Shown: piece after piece, positions 9,116-16,685 of the stretch
Layout of the letters: each line of letters starts with the position of its first letter
How positions within the stretch are numbered: the first letter of the stretch is position 1
Assembly: GCA_020853705.1 (NCBI GenBank)
Contig: JADYYK010000214.1
Location: forward strand, 1-46,327
Reading direction: 5' to 3'
Length of the DNA: 46,327 bases
From: Deltaproteobacteria bacterium
Lineage (GTDB): Bacteria; Myxococcota_A; Polyangia; Haliangiales; JADYYK01
Notes under the pieces: generated by a model
What the model saw: only the letters and a program-made list of their open reading frames with translations
Database searches by the model: none
What the model was told of the DNA's origin: nothing
Made by a program: the position numbers and the translations under genes

Positions 9116-10606
9116 ATGGGCATTCCCCACGAGCTGATCGACGCCGATGCAGCCAAGGTCGTGCGGCGACTGAGAAACGCGGGCCACACGGCCTACCTCG
9201 TCGGGGGCTGCGTGCGGGACCTCTTGCTGGGTCGCACTCCGAAGGACTTCGACGTCGCCACCAGCGCCACCCCGCAAGAGACCAAGGACATCTTTCGCAA
9301 CTGCCGCATCATCGGTCGGCGCTTCCGCCTGTGCCACATCTTCTTTGGCTCCAAGATCATCGAGACCTCGACCTTCCGGTCGAACCCGCGTGAAAATGGC
9401 CCCGATGAAGACGGCGAGCTGCTGATCCGCCGCGACAACGTCTTCGGCACCGCCGAGGAGGACGCCCGGCGCCGCGACTTCACCATGAACGGCCTGTTCT
9501 ATGACCTCGAGGCCGACTCGGTGATCGACTATGTCGGCGGCATCGAGGATCTGGTCGCGCGCCTGGTGCGCACCATCGGCGAGCCGGTGACGCGCTTCCG
9601 CGAGGACCCGGTGCGCATCCTGCGCGCCATCAAGTTCGCCGCCCGCCTCGACTTCGGCACCGAGCCGGCGACCTACGCCGCCATGCTGGCCACACGCACC
9701 GAGATCTCCAAGTGCGCTCCCCCGCGCGTCCTGGAGGAGTTCTACCGCCTGTTCCGCAGCGGCGCCGCGCGACGCTCGCTGGAGCTGATGGTCGAGACCG
9801 GCGTCCTGGCCGTGCTGTTCCCCGAGCTGGCCACCCTGCTTGGCGCCGAGGCACCGACCCAGCTGGAGGCGCCGCCGCCCGACGCGCCGCCCGACGCGCC
9901 GCCCGCGCCGCCGCCGGCCAGCCCGCGCCTGCAGCGCCTGCTCGCCCTGATGGAGCTGTGCGACGGCCTGGCCCGCGCGCGCCCCGCCGCGCTCTCCAAC
10001 GCCGTGGTCATCTCGGTGCTGGCGCTGCCCTTCATCAGTGACTCCATCGATCCCGATGCCCAGCACGTGCGCGACGCCGGCCGTGCCATCGAGGACTTCC
10101 TGGCCCCGTTCCTGACCCGGCTGCGCATCTCGCGCCGTGACTCCGAGCGCGCCAAGCAGGCCCTGCTGGCCCAGCGTCGCCTGGCGCCCTCGCGCCGCGG
10201 CAAGCGCATGCGTCCGCAGGCGATGGCGCAGCGCGACTACTACCTCGACGCCCTGGTGGTGCGCGAGCTGGCCATCCTCGAGGCGCTGGCCGCCGGGGCG
10301 CCCACCGCGGTGCCGACCCCGCCCGGCGCTCCGCCCAGCCCGACCCTGCCCGAGGAGCTCGAGGGGCTGCGTCGGCTGCACGAGGTCGGCCTGGCCCAGC
10401 AGCCCAGCCAGAGCTCCGGAGGCTACGGCGGCTATGGCGGCGGCGGGCACCAGGGCCACGGCGGCTCCGGCGCGGGTGGCGGCAGCGGCGGCTCCGGCCC
10501 CAGCGGCCCCAGCGATCCCGACGCGCCCAGACGGCGTCGTCGCCGCGGTGGCCGTCGGCGGCGCGGTCCCGCCGAGGGCGGCGATCGCATCACCTTCGCG
10601 GGCTGA
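9116..10606 (+). CDS. pcnB: Poly(A) polymerase / CCA-transferase family protein with Gly/Arg-rich tail
   Basis: The 496-residue nucleotidyltransferase of the polymerase-beta superfamily adds nucleotides to RNA 3' ends. LVGGCVRDLLLGR (28-40) and DFD (44-46) form the catalytic motif, RRRDFTMNGLFYD follows, and RFREDPVRILRAIKFAARL matches the PcnB linker. The order and length favour PcnB over tRNA CCA transferase, but the two are hard to separate by eye. A Pro/Ala stretch interrupts the middle. From about residue 433 the tail is Gly/Ser-rich, then Arg-rich (RRRRRRGG), like an RNA-binding RGG tail. The ATG at 9116 lies 28 bp from the divergent BtuF-like gene. Confidence 0.8.
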   Translation: MGIPHELIDADAAKVVRRLRNAGHTAYLVGGCVRDLLLGRTPKDFDVATSATPQETKDIFRNCRIIGRRFRLCHIFFGSKIIETSTFRSNPRENGPDEDGELLIRRDNVFGTAEEDARRRDFTMNGLFYDLEADSVIDYVGGIEDLVARLVRTIGEPVTRFREDPVRILRAIKFAARLDFGTEPATYAAMLATRTEISKCAPPRVLEEFYRLFRSGAARRSLELMVETGVLAVLFPELATLLGAEAPTQLEAPPPDAPPDAPPAPPPASPRLQRLLALMELCDGLARARPAALSNAVVISVLALPFISDSIDPDAQHVRDAGRAIEDFLAPFLTRLRISRRDSERAKQALLAQRRLAPSRRGKRMRPQAMAQRDYYLDALVVRELAILEALAAGAPTAVPTPPGAPPSPTLPEELEGLRRLHEVGLAQQPSQSSGGYGGYGGGGHQGHGGSGAGGGSGGSGPSGPSDPDAPRRRRRRGGRRRRGPAEGGDRITFAG

Positions 10607-10611
10607 CCGGC

Positions 10612-11505
10612 ATGTCGAAGGTGCGGTCGCTGCACGGCGCCCCGCCGCCAGCCCCGTTTGCCCTGGAGGTCGGCTCCTCCGAGCACTACCTCGACGCTGC
10701 GCTGTACGACTTCGAGTACCGGCGCCGGCGCGCCGACGTGAACTTCTACCGCGGCCTGGCGCGCCAGCACCTGCGCCGCGGCGACCCTGCCCTCGAGCTC
10801 GGCTGCGGCAGCGGTCGCCTCACCATCCCGCTGGCGCGCGACGGCCACCTGGTGCTCGGCCTCGATCTCTCGGCGCCGATGCTGGCCCGAGCGCAGGCCC
10901 GCGCCGCCAGCCTGGGCCGCGCCGCGCGCAACCGGGTGGCCTTCGCGCGCGCCGACTTCCGCAGCTTCGCGGTGGCGCCGCGCTTCTCGCTCATCATGTG
11001 CCCGTTCAACGCCTTCCAGCACCTGTACACCGCAGCCGACGTGCAGCGCTTCCTTGGCTGCGTGCGCGCCGCGCTGGCGCCCGGTGGGCTGTTCGTGTTC
11101 GACGTGCTCAACCCCGATCTGCGCTGGCTCAGCCGCGATCCAGCGCGGCGCTGGGCGCGCACGCGCTTCCGCCACCCCGTCACCGGGCGCCGCTACGAGT
11201 ACAGCACCAACCAGACCTATGATCCGATCGCGCAGATCGCCTACATGCGGATCTACTACCGCGCGCTGGACGGCGGCCCCAATGGAGACGGAGACGGAGA
11301 CGCAGCCGGCACCGAGCACGTGGTGCGCCTCGCGCATCGCCAGTTCTTTCCCGCGGAGCTCGTGCAGCTGGTGCACAGCGCCGGCCTTCTGGTGGTTGAC
11401 CGCTACGGTGGCTTTCAGGGTGAAGCGCTGGATGACGGCAGTGAATCTCAGCTGCTGCTCTGCGTCTCAGGCGACCAGGTCAGCCTCGGGCCGCAAAAAA
11501 AATAG
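10612..11505 (+). CDS. Class I SAM-dependent methyltransferase
   Basis: The 297-residue protein has the Rossmann methyltransferase motifs: LELGCGSGRLTIPLA (motif I, about residues 62-76), LGLDLSAPML (motif II) and FARADFRSF (motif III-like). GGLFVFDVLNP follows as in the methyltransferase 25 / type 11 families. It starts five bases after pcnB and is probably co-transcribed with it. A short Gly/Asp run (GPNGDGDGDAAG) is inserted before the last strands. The substrate cannot be told. Confidence 0.75.
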   Translation: MSKVRSLHGAPPPAPFALEVGSSEHYLDAALYDFEYRRRRADVNFYRGLARQHLRRGDPALELGCGSGRLTIPLARDGHLVLGLDLSAPMLARAQARAASLGRAARNRVAFARADFRSFAVAPRFSLIMCPFNAFQHLYTAADVQRFLGCVRAALAPGGLFVFDVLNPDLRWLSRDPARRWARTRFRHPVTGRRYEYSTNQTYDPIAQIAYMRIYYRALDGGPNGDGDGDAAGTEHVVRLAHRQFFPAELVQLVHSAGLLVVDRYGGFQGEALDDGSESQLLLCVSGDQVSLGPQKK

Positions 11506-11635
11506 GCCGAAAAATCGACATGCTGCCCTGTAAGCATTACGCTGCGATTACGTTTCCAGCATTGCAAAGATCCATCTGCGGCCCAACGTATCGAGATTCC
11601 AGGGGAAGAATCAGTCGGGGCAATGTAGGCGGGAC

Positions 11636-11664
11636 TTGACGGACGGTAGGCAGCCGTGGATACT
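11636..11664 (+). promoter_or_regulatory. Sigma70-type promoter of the six-paralog array
   Basis: TTGACG (11636-11641) and GATACT (11659-11664) are separated by exactly 17 bp, near consensus for a vegetative promoter. Transcription would start near 11671, about 225 nt before the first start codon. Confidence 0.65.
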
Positions 11665-11677
11665 GCCGCCACTTTCC

Positions 11678-11741
11678 CGGTAAGGGCTCCCCAAGGGACT
11701 GCTTACCGAGCAAGCGCTCACCGAGGAGGGGCCTGGTGAGC
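11678..11741 (+). promoter_or_regulatory. Double-hairpin 5' leader element
   Basis: Two consecutive hairpins with perfect 7-bp stems stand at the predicted 5' end of the transcript: CGGTAAG/CTTACCG (11678-11684 with 11702-11708, 17-nt loop) and GCTCACC/GGTGAGC (11716-11722 with 11735-11741, 12-nt loop). One loop carries CCCC and the other GGGG, so the loops could pair. A 5'-terminal hairpin on an outer-membrane-protein mRNA recalls the stabilising leader of E. coli ompA; that comparison is inference. Confidence 0.5.
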
Positions 11742-11897
11742 AAGCGGAGCGAGAGACAGACGGGGACGGTAACGACAAGACAGGTTTTCCGCGGGGAAGG
11801 TTGCTTGCCCGCAGCGTACGTAGTGAACGGCTGGCGCTCTGTCGGCCGCTAAGTGTCAGACGATCAACTGGAACTGGACTCGAAAGGGAGGATCTTG

Positions 11898-12848
11898 ATG
11901 ACCAAGAAGCGTATCTGGGCTCTGGTGCTGCCGTTCGCGCTGGCTATGTCTGCGGTGCCGGCTTTCGCGCAGGACGAGGAGCCGCCGGCCGACGACGGCA
12001 CTGGCGACGCCGCTCCGGGCGATGAGACGCCTCCGGGCGACGAGACGCCTCCGGGCGACGAGACCCCCCCGGCGGACACCCCTCCGGCGGACACCGGCGG
12101 CACCGACATGGACATGAACGCCCCGGGCGTCTACACCAAGGCCACCTGGCCGCTGGAGCTGACCAAGCGCCCCATCACCCTGGCCAAGGGCATGATCGAG
12201 ATCCAGGGCACCATCGGCATCAACCTGGCCGAGAGCGCCATCGGTAAGCCCTTCACCATCTCGCCGGACATCTACTACGGCGTCAGCGACAAGCTCTCCG
12301 TCGGCCTGACCCACGGCACCGGCCTCTGCCTCTCGGGCAAGGACGGCGGCTGCGCCAAGGTCTACAACGACGTGGGCGTGGACGCGATCTTCGCGTTCAT
12401 GACCGGCAACCTGAACGTCGGCGCGCACGGTGGCATCGCCCTCAGCTCGCTCAGCGATCCGCTGCTGGCCGGCCTGAACGTCGGCGTCCTCGTGAAGTTC
12501 ATGTCGGGCAAGCTCGCCGTCACCGCCGACCCCAAGGTCACTGTCGGCCTGACCGAGCGTGACGCTGGCAACAAGGAGTCGCTCTCGCTGCCGGTGCAGA
12601 TCGCCTTCCAGGCGACCCCGAAGCTGGCGGCCTTCCTGAACACTGGCATCGGCGGCCCGCTGGATGGCTTCGGCGACGTCTTCCAGGTTCCGGTCGGCGT
12701 GGGCGCCCTGTTCGCCCTGTCGAACAAGCTCGACGTCGGTGGCCAGTTCCTGCTGCCGATCGTTGCCGGCGGCAGCGTGCTGTCGGACGCCGAGGTCACG
12801 GGCGCCAAGGCCCGCCTGATCCAGCTGTTCGTCAACTTCCGTCTGTAA
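11898..12848 (+). CDS. Secreted outer-membrane-type protein, paralog 1 of 6
   Basis: The 316-residue protein starts with a clean signal peptide (MTKKRIWALVLPFALAMSA, cleavage after AFA-Q) preceded by AGGGAGG. A Pro/Asp/Glu linker follows with three PGDETP hexapeptides, then a glycine-rich body with alternating hydrophobic residues that ends in LFVNFRL. A terminal aromatic strand of this kind fits a beta-barrel outer-membrane protein. The family mark is WPLELTKRPITLAKG. A cysteine pair (GLCL...GGCAKVY) probably forms a loop disulfide. Its closest relative is paralog 3; they share LTERDAGNKE, FQVPVGVGAL and SNKLDVGGQF. It is first after the strong promoter and ends before a terminator, so it may be the most abundant member. 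Function unknown. Confidence 0.75.
   Translation: MTKKRIWALVLPFALAMSAVPAFAQDEEPPADDGTGDAAPGDETPPGDETPPGDETPPADTPPADTGGTDMDMNAPGVYTKATWPLELTKRPITLAKGMIEIQGTIGINLAESAIGKPFTISPDIYYGVSDKLSVGLTHGTGLCLSGKDGGCAKVYNDVGVDAIFAFMTGNLNVGAHGGIALSSLSDPLLAGLNVGVLVKFMSGKLAVTADPKVTVGLTERDAGNKESLSLPVQIAFQATPKLAAFLNTGIGGPLDGFGDVFQVPVGVGALFALSNKLDVGGQFLLPIVAGGSVLSDAEVTGAKARLIQLFVNFRL
12014..12067 (+). repeat. 18-bp tandem repeat in the paralog-1 linker
   Basis: Three near-identical 18-bp units encode PGDETP hexapeptides in the periplasmic linker after the signal peptide. Slippage here would change linker length in frame. Confidence 0.7.
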
Positions 12849-12872
12849 TCGCAGTCTGATCTCGTAGAAAAT

Positions 12873-12913
12873 AGCGGCCGCGTCTCCTTCGGGTGACGCG
12901 GCCGCTTTTTTTT
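12873..12913 (+). terminator. Intrinsic terminator after paralog 1
   Basis: A perfect 12-bp GC-rich stem (12873-12884 with 12895-12906) encloses a TTCG loop closed by CC/GG and is followed by eight T residues. It is a textbook factor-independent terminator. It separates paralog 1 from paralog 2, so the rest of the array is expressed by read-through or from its own promoter. Confidence 0.9.
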
Positions 12914-12949
12914 GAGAGGCCCAGCCGTGGGCCGAAGGGAGAGCTCGAG

Positions 12950-13936
12950 ATGACCATGCGCCGTTCGATCTGGTTGCTGATCCTGCCGCTGGTGCTGGCG
13001 GCCCACCCGCTGCGCGCACACGCCCAGGACGATGACGACGACGGCGGTGATGAAGACAGCGCCGACGAGGGTGGCGGTGACGAGGGCGGCGACGAGGGCG
13101 GCGACGAGGACGGAGATGACGAGGATGGTGACGGCGACGGTGAGGAGGACGAGACCACGCCTCCGCCGGCGACCAACGTCAGCGCGCTGGGCGCCCAGGT
13201 CGACGCCGACCAGGGCGAGCGCACCGGGATCTATCCCAAGATGTCGTGGCCGCTGGAGCTCATCAAGCGCCCGCTGACCGCCGCCAAGGGCCAGATCGAG
13301 GTCAACGCCGACCTGGTCATGAACCTCAGCAAGAGCCTCGCCTTCAAGCCCGCGGGCCTGGCGCCCGACGTGTTCTTCGGCGCCACCGACAAGGTCAGCG
13401 TCGGCGTCGAGCACGGCATCGGCATCTGCTTCGTGGGCAAGGAGAACGGCTGCGCCGAGGTCTACAACGAGTTCGCCCTGGCGGTGAAGTACGCCTTCAA
13501 GCAGGGCCCCTTCAACGCCGCGGCCTACGGCGCGTTCCAGCTCGCCGGGCTGGCGGGTGACGGCGACATCGCGTTCAGCGCGCGGGTCGGCGGCATCGCG
13601 CACCTGCGCTCGGGCAAGGTCGGCGCCACCGGCGCCTTCATCGTCAACGTCCCGATCGACCCACGCAATGACGCCGGCGGCAACGAGTCCTTCGTGCTGC
13701 CGGTCGAGGGCCAGATCCAGGCCAGCCCGCAGTTCGCCATCCGCATCATCCTCGGCTTCAACGGCCCCTTCGAGGGCCTCAGCAAGGCGTTCCAGGTGCC
13801 GTTCGGCTTCGGCGTGCTGTTTGCCCTCAACCGCAAGGTCGACATCAAGGGCGAGTTCGTCTGGGATAACGCGCTGGGCAAGGGCCGCACCGGCGACATC
13901 CGTCACGGTGTGCTCGGCGCCAACCTCCGTTTCTAG
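12950..13936 (+). CDS. Secreted outer-membrane-type protein, paralog 2 of 6
   Basis: The 328-residue protein has a signal peptide (MTMRRSIWLLILPLVLAAHP, cleavage near AHA-Q) and an AGGGAGAG ribosome site. An extremely acidic linker of Asp/Glu/Gly (about residues 25-65) could bind calcium or keep the chain extended. The conserved WPLELIKRPLTAAKG follows, then a barrel-like body ending in GANLRF. A cysteine pair (GICFVGKENGCAEVY) aligns with paralogs 1 and 3. It lacks the LTERDAGNKE signature in exact form (DPRNDAGGNES instead). Length and layout match the other members; function unknown. Confidence 0.72.
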   Translation: MTMRRSIWLLILPLVLAAHPLRAHAQDDDDDGGDEDSADEGGGDEGGDEGGDEDGDDEDGDGDGEEDETTPPPATNVSALGAQVDADQGERTGIYPKMSWPLELIKRPLTAAKGQIEVNADLVMNLSKSLAFKPAGLAPDVFFGATDKVSVGVEHGIGICFVGKENGCAEVYNEFALAVKYAFKQGPFNAAAYGAFQLAGLAGDGDIAFSARVGGIAHLRSGKVGATGAFIVNVPIDPRNDAGGNESFVLPVEGQIQASPQFAIRIILGFNGPFEGLSKAFQVPFGFGVLFALNRKVDIKGEFVWDNALGKGRTGDIRHGVLGANLRF

Positions 13937-14021
13937 CCGCTGGTACGTGATCTGGATCGCCCTGAATTTGCTGGGCAGATGCAGGTCGAAGCCTTCGCCG
14001 TCTCTGACCAGGAGCTCTGTC

Positions 14022-14981
14022 ATGTCGAATCGACGTTCGCTGTGGACCATCGTGCTGCCCCTGGCGCTGGCGCTGACGCTGGGCGCCAGCAGCGCCTGGG
14101 CGCAGGACGAGGATCCGCCTGCCGCGGCGCCGGGCGCAGCGCCCGACGTGATGCCGGTCGAGTCCACGCCGGGTGAGGCTGCCGCCAGCGCCGAGGTCTC
14201 GGCGGGCGCCGAGGGTTCGGTCGAGGTCGGCGCGACCGGGTCGGGCGACATGCAGGCCATGCCGATGAGCGGCCCGATGCCAGGGATCTACACCAAGGAC
14301 AACTGGCCGCTGGAGCTGGTCAAGCGCCCCATCGTGCTGGCCAAGGGCATGATCGAGGTCAAGGCCGACCTGCTGGTCAACATGAGCAAGGAGCTGGTCG
14401 GCAAGCCGTTCTCGCTGTCACCCGACATCCTGTTCGGGGTCAACGACAAGCTGACCGTGGGGCTGACGCACCAGACCGGCCTGTGCCTGGCTGGCGAGGA
14501 CAATGGCTGCGCCAAGGTCTATGACGACGCCGCCATCGAGGCCATCTACGCCTTCCTGACCGGCGAGCTGGACGTCGGCGCCCACGTCGCGCTGGAGTTC
14601 GTCGGCTTCGATCCGATGACCGTCGGGTTCGACGTCGGCATCACCGGGCGCTTCCGCTCGGGCAAGGTCGGCGTCAGCTTCGATCCGCAGCTGTACATCG
14701 GCCTCACCGAGCGCGACGCCGGCAACAAGGAGCAGATCGGCATCCCGGTCCAGATCGCGTACCAGGTCAGCCCGCGGCTGGCCCCGTTCGCGATCGTCGG
14801 CCTGTTCGGCGCGCTGGAGGACTTCGGCAACAACTTCCAGGTCCCGGTCGGCGTCGGCGCGCTGTACTCGATCTCGAACAAGCTCGACGTCGGCGGCCAG
14901 TTCGTGTTCCCCAACCTGGCCGGCAAGAACAACACCGCGGATGCGCGCGTGCTCGACCTGTTCGTGAACTTCCGCCTGTAG
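14022..14981 (+). CDS. Secreted outer-membrane-type protein, paralog 3 of 6
   Basis: The 319-residue protein has a signal peptide ending in SSAWA-Q and a GGAGCT ribosome site. An Ala/Pro/Glu/Ser linker precedes WPLELVKRPIVLAKG. The body has the GLCLAGEDNGCAKVY cysteine pair and closes with LDLFVNFRL, almost the same end as paralog 1, its nearest relative. The long reading frame upstream of this start is a shadow of paralog 2. It is probably a beta-barrel surface protein of unknown function. Confidence 0.73.
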   Translation: MSNRRSLWTIVLPLALALTLGASSAWAQDEDPPAAAPGAAPDVMPVESTPGEAAASAEVSAGAEGSVEVGATGSGDMQAMPMSGPMPGIYTKDNWPLELVKRPIVLAKGMIEVKADLLVNMSKELVGKPFSLSPDILFGVNDKLTVGLTHQTGLCLAGEDNGCAKVYDDAAIEAIYAFLTGELDVGAHVALEFVGFDPMTVGFDVGITGRFRSGKVGVSFDPQLYIGLTERDAGNKEQIGIPVQIAYQVSPRLAPFAIVGLFGALEDFGNNFQVPVGVGALYSISNKLDVGGQFVFPNLAGKNNTADARVLDLFVNFRL

Positions 14982-15001
14982 TCCTGCAACTGACCCCCAT
15001 C

Positions 15002-15814
15002 ATGTCGAAGCGGCTGGCGCTGGCCGTGGCCCTGGGGGCCACGTGGGCCGCTTGGGCGGCGACGCCAGCCCACGCCCAGACCGAGGACGACCAGGGCGAC
15101 CTCATCGCCATGGGCGGTGACTACACGCCCGAGAGCTGGCCGGTCGAGCGCGTGCTGCAGCCCCCCATGCTCGCGCGCGGCCTGCGCCAGGTCGAGCTGG
15201 CGCTGGGTGCCTCGGTCGGGGCCGAGCCCGGCCAGCCGGTGACGCTGGCGCCGGGCTTCTCCAGCGGGCTGTCGGACAAGCTGACGCTGCTCGTGCGCCA
15301 TCGCGGCGGGCTGTGCCTGGGCGAGGCGGCGGTGTGCCCGGTGCGCTATGGCGGGCTGCGCGGCCTGCTGCGCTTCGGCCTGGTCGCGGTGCCCTACAAG
15401 TTCCATGTGGCGCTGCAGGGCGGGCTGTCGCTGGATGACGTCGACCCCGTGATCGGCGGCGCCGAGCTCGGCCTGGCCGCCAAGCTGATGTTCGGCCGCG
15501 TCGGCCTCGAGCTGGAGCCGGTGCTGGCGATCGCGCTCAACCAGCGCGACGTGCGCACGCGCGAGCTGCTGGTGTTCCCGGTCGAGCTGCAGATCGGGCT
15601 GGCGCAGCGCCTGACGCTGACGGTGCTGGCCACGCTGAGCGGCGGCATCTCGAACTTCGACGACACCGGGCGGCTCGGCGTGGGCGCCGGCGGGTGGTGG
15701 AGCCCGGCGCGCCGGCTGGATCTCGGCGCCGAGCTGCGCTTCGACGCCGCCGCCGGGGCCGCGGCCAGCGCCGACCTGCGCACGCTGACCCTGGCGGCGC
15801 GGCGACGCTGGTAG
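15002..15814 (+). CDS. Secreted outer-membrane-type protein, paralog 4 of 6
   Basis: The shortest member (270 residues) has a signal peptide cleaved after PAHA-Q and only a short acidic linker. The core motif has drifted to WPVERVLQPPMLARG. The cysteine pair remains but the loop is shorter (GLCLGEAAVC). The gene begins 20 bases after paralog 3 and has no good Shine-Dalgarno, so it may be translated by coupling. It ends in LAARRRW, aromatic like the others. Confidence 0.65.
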   Translation: MSKRLALAVALGATWAAWAATPAHAQTEDDQGDLIAMGGDYTPESWPVERVLQPPMLARGLRQVELALGASVGAEPGQPVTLAPGFSSGLSDKLTLLVRHRGGLCLGEAAVCPVRYGGLRGLLRFGLVAVPYKFHVALQGGLSLDDVDPVIGGAELGLAAKLMFGRVGLELEPVLAIALNQRDVRTRELLVFPVELQIGLAQRLTLTVLATLSGGISNFDDTGRLGVGAGGWWSPARRLDLGAELRFDAAAGAAASADLRTLTLAARRRW

Positions 15815-15831
15815 CGCGCAGCAGCGGGCGA

Positions 15832-15837
15832 TACACT
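15832..15837 (+). promoter_or_regulatory. Candidate leaderless -10 element before paralog 5
   Basis: TACACT stands 6 nt before the ATG at 15844 and no Shine-Dalgarno is present. This matches the spacing of leaderless promoters. The -35 region is weak. Confidence 0.4.
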
Positions 15838-15843
15838 CGCGCC

Positions 15844-16683
15844 ATGCGGACGATGCCTGCGCTGCTGGCGGCGACCCTCTTGCTGTGGACCGCGGGGCCG
15901 CGAAGCGCGCGGGCCGGCGAGGCCTGGGAGGAGCCCCAGACCGAGGCCGAGGCCAAGGGTGACTCCGACGCTGACGAGGGCAAGGCCGCGGCGCTGCCGC
16001 CTGGGGCCGAGGTCGCGGGGCCGTGGCAGAGCTATCCCATCCGTGAGATCGAGCGCCCCACGGTGCTGCCGCGCGGCGTGCGCGAGGTCACCGGCCAGCT
16101 GGTGTTCGGCATCAGCAAGGGGCAGACCTTCGGCGACGCGGTGGCGCTCATCATCGACGGCTCGTGGGGCCTGCGCAGGAAGCTCGATGTCGGCGCGGGC
16201 GCCACGCTGATCGTGTTCCCCGAGGGCAACACCTTCCGCGCGCTGGATCTGCATGCGCAGTACGAGGCGCGCGGTCCCTGGGCGCTGCGGGCCGACCTCG
16301 AATTGGTGCACGCGCCGGGCGACACCCAGGTCGGCCTCGGCCTGGCGGCGCCGCTCAAGCTGCGCCTGAGCGGGGCCTTCGCGCTGGTGGCGTTCGATCG
16401 GCTGCTGACGCTGTACAGCAGCCCCAGCGCGCAGCTGGCCGAGCTGCCCGCGACGCTGATCGCCCAGGCCATGCAGCGGCTGGCCATCGGGCTGCGCGCG
16501 TCGTTCGAGCTGCCCGACTTCGATCCCGACCTGCGCCGCGTCCCGGTGCGACTGTTCGGCCAGTGGACGCTGGGGCGCCGGCTGGATGCCGGCGTCGGCG
16601 TCGGGCTGCTCGACGTGTCGGCCAACGCGACCGGCGCCTTCGACGGTCGCGCGGTCGACCTGTTCGTGGCCGGCCGCTTCTAG
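15844..16683 (+). CDS. Secreted outer-membrane-type protein, paralog 5 of 6
   Basis: This 279-residue divergent member has a signal peptide cleaved near ARA-G and an acidic linker. The core motif is SYPIREIERPTVLPRG, and the cysteine pair is lost. The body keeps glycine-rich amphipathic strands and ends in DLFVAGRF, a typical aromatic last strand. The start at 15844 is preferred over in-frame upstream codons because it opens the signal peptide and follows a -10-like TACACT by 6 nt. Membership in the family rests on layout, the short motif and position. Confidence 0.6.
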   Translation: MRTMPALLAATLLLWTAGPRSARAGEAWEEPQTEAEAKGDSDADEGKAAALPPGAEVAGPWQSYPIREIERPTVLPRGVREVTGQLVFGISKGQTFGDAVALIIDGSWGLRRKLDVGAGATLIVFPEGNTFRALDLHAQYEARGPWALRADLELVHAPGDTQVGLGLAAPLKLRLSGAFALVAFDRLLTLYSSPSAQLAELPATLIAQAMQRLAIGLRASFELPDFDPDLRRVPVRLFGQWTLGRRLDAGVGVGLLDVSANATGAFDGRAVDLFVAGRF

Positions 16684-16685
16684 CG

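Larger units (their letters stand above)
11506..11897 (+). other. 392-bp intergenic region: promoter plus long structured leader
   Basis: No credible gene lies here. The first 130 bases are relatively A/T-rich for this genome and hold no clear terminator for the methyltransferase. A sigma70-type promoter follows, then about 225 nt of leader containing two perfect 7-bp hairpins, and a strong Shine-Dalgarno (AGGGAGG) before the first outer-membrane protein gene. Confidence 0.6.

Noticed and set aside
8450..10459. 669-codon minus-strand frame across the BtuF-like and pcnB genes
   Set aside because: It is antisense to pcnB, whose catalytic motifs are on the plus strand, and shows no domain of its own.
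11537..11743. 68-codon minus-strand frame in the leader region
   Set aside because: It has no ribosome site and no recognisable motif. It lies across the promoter and hairpins that better explain this DNA.
12000..12070. Tandem repeats considered as a CRISPR array
   Set aside because: The units are 18 bp, contiguous, without spacers and in frame inside a coding linker. The same holds for 29707-29778 and 39593-39700.
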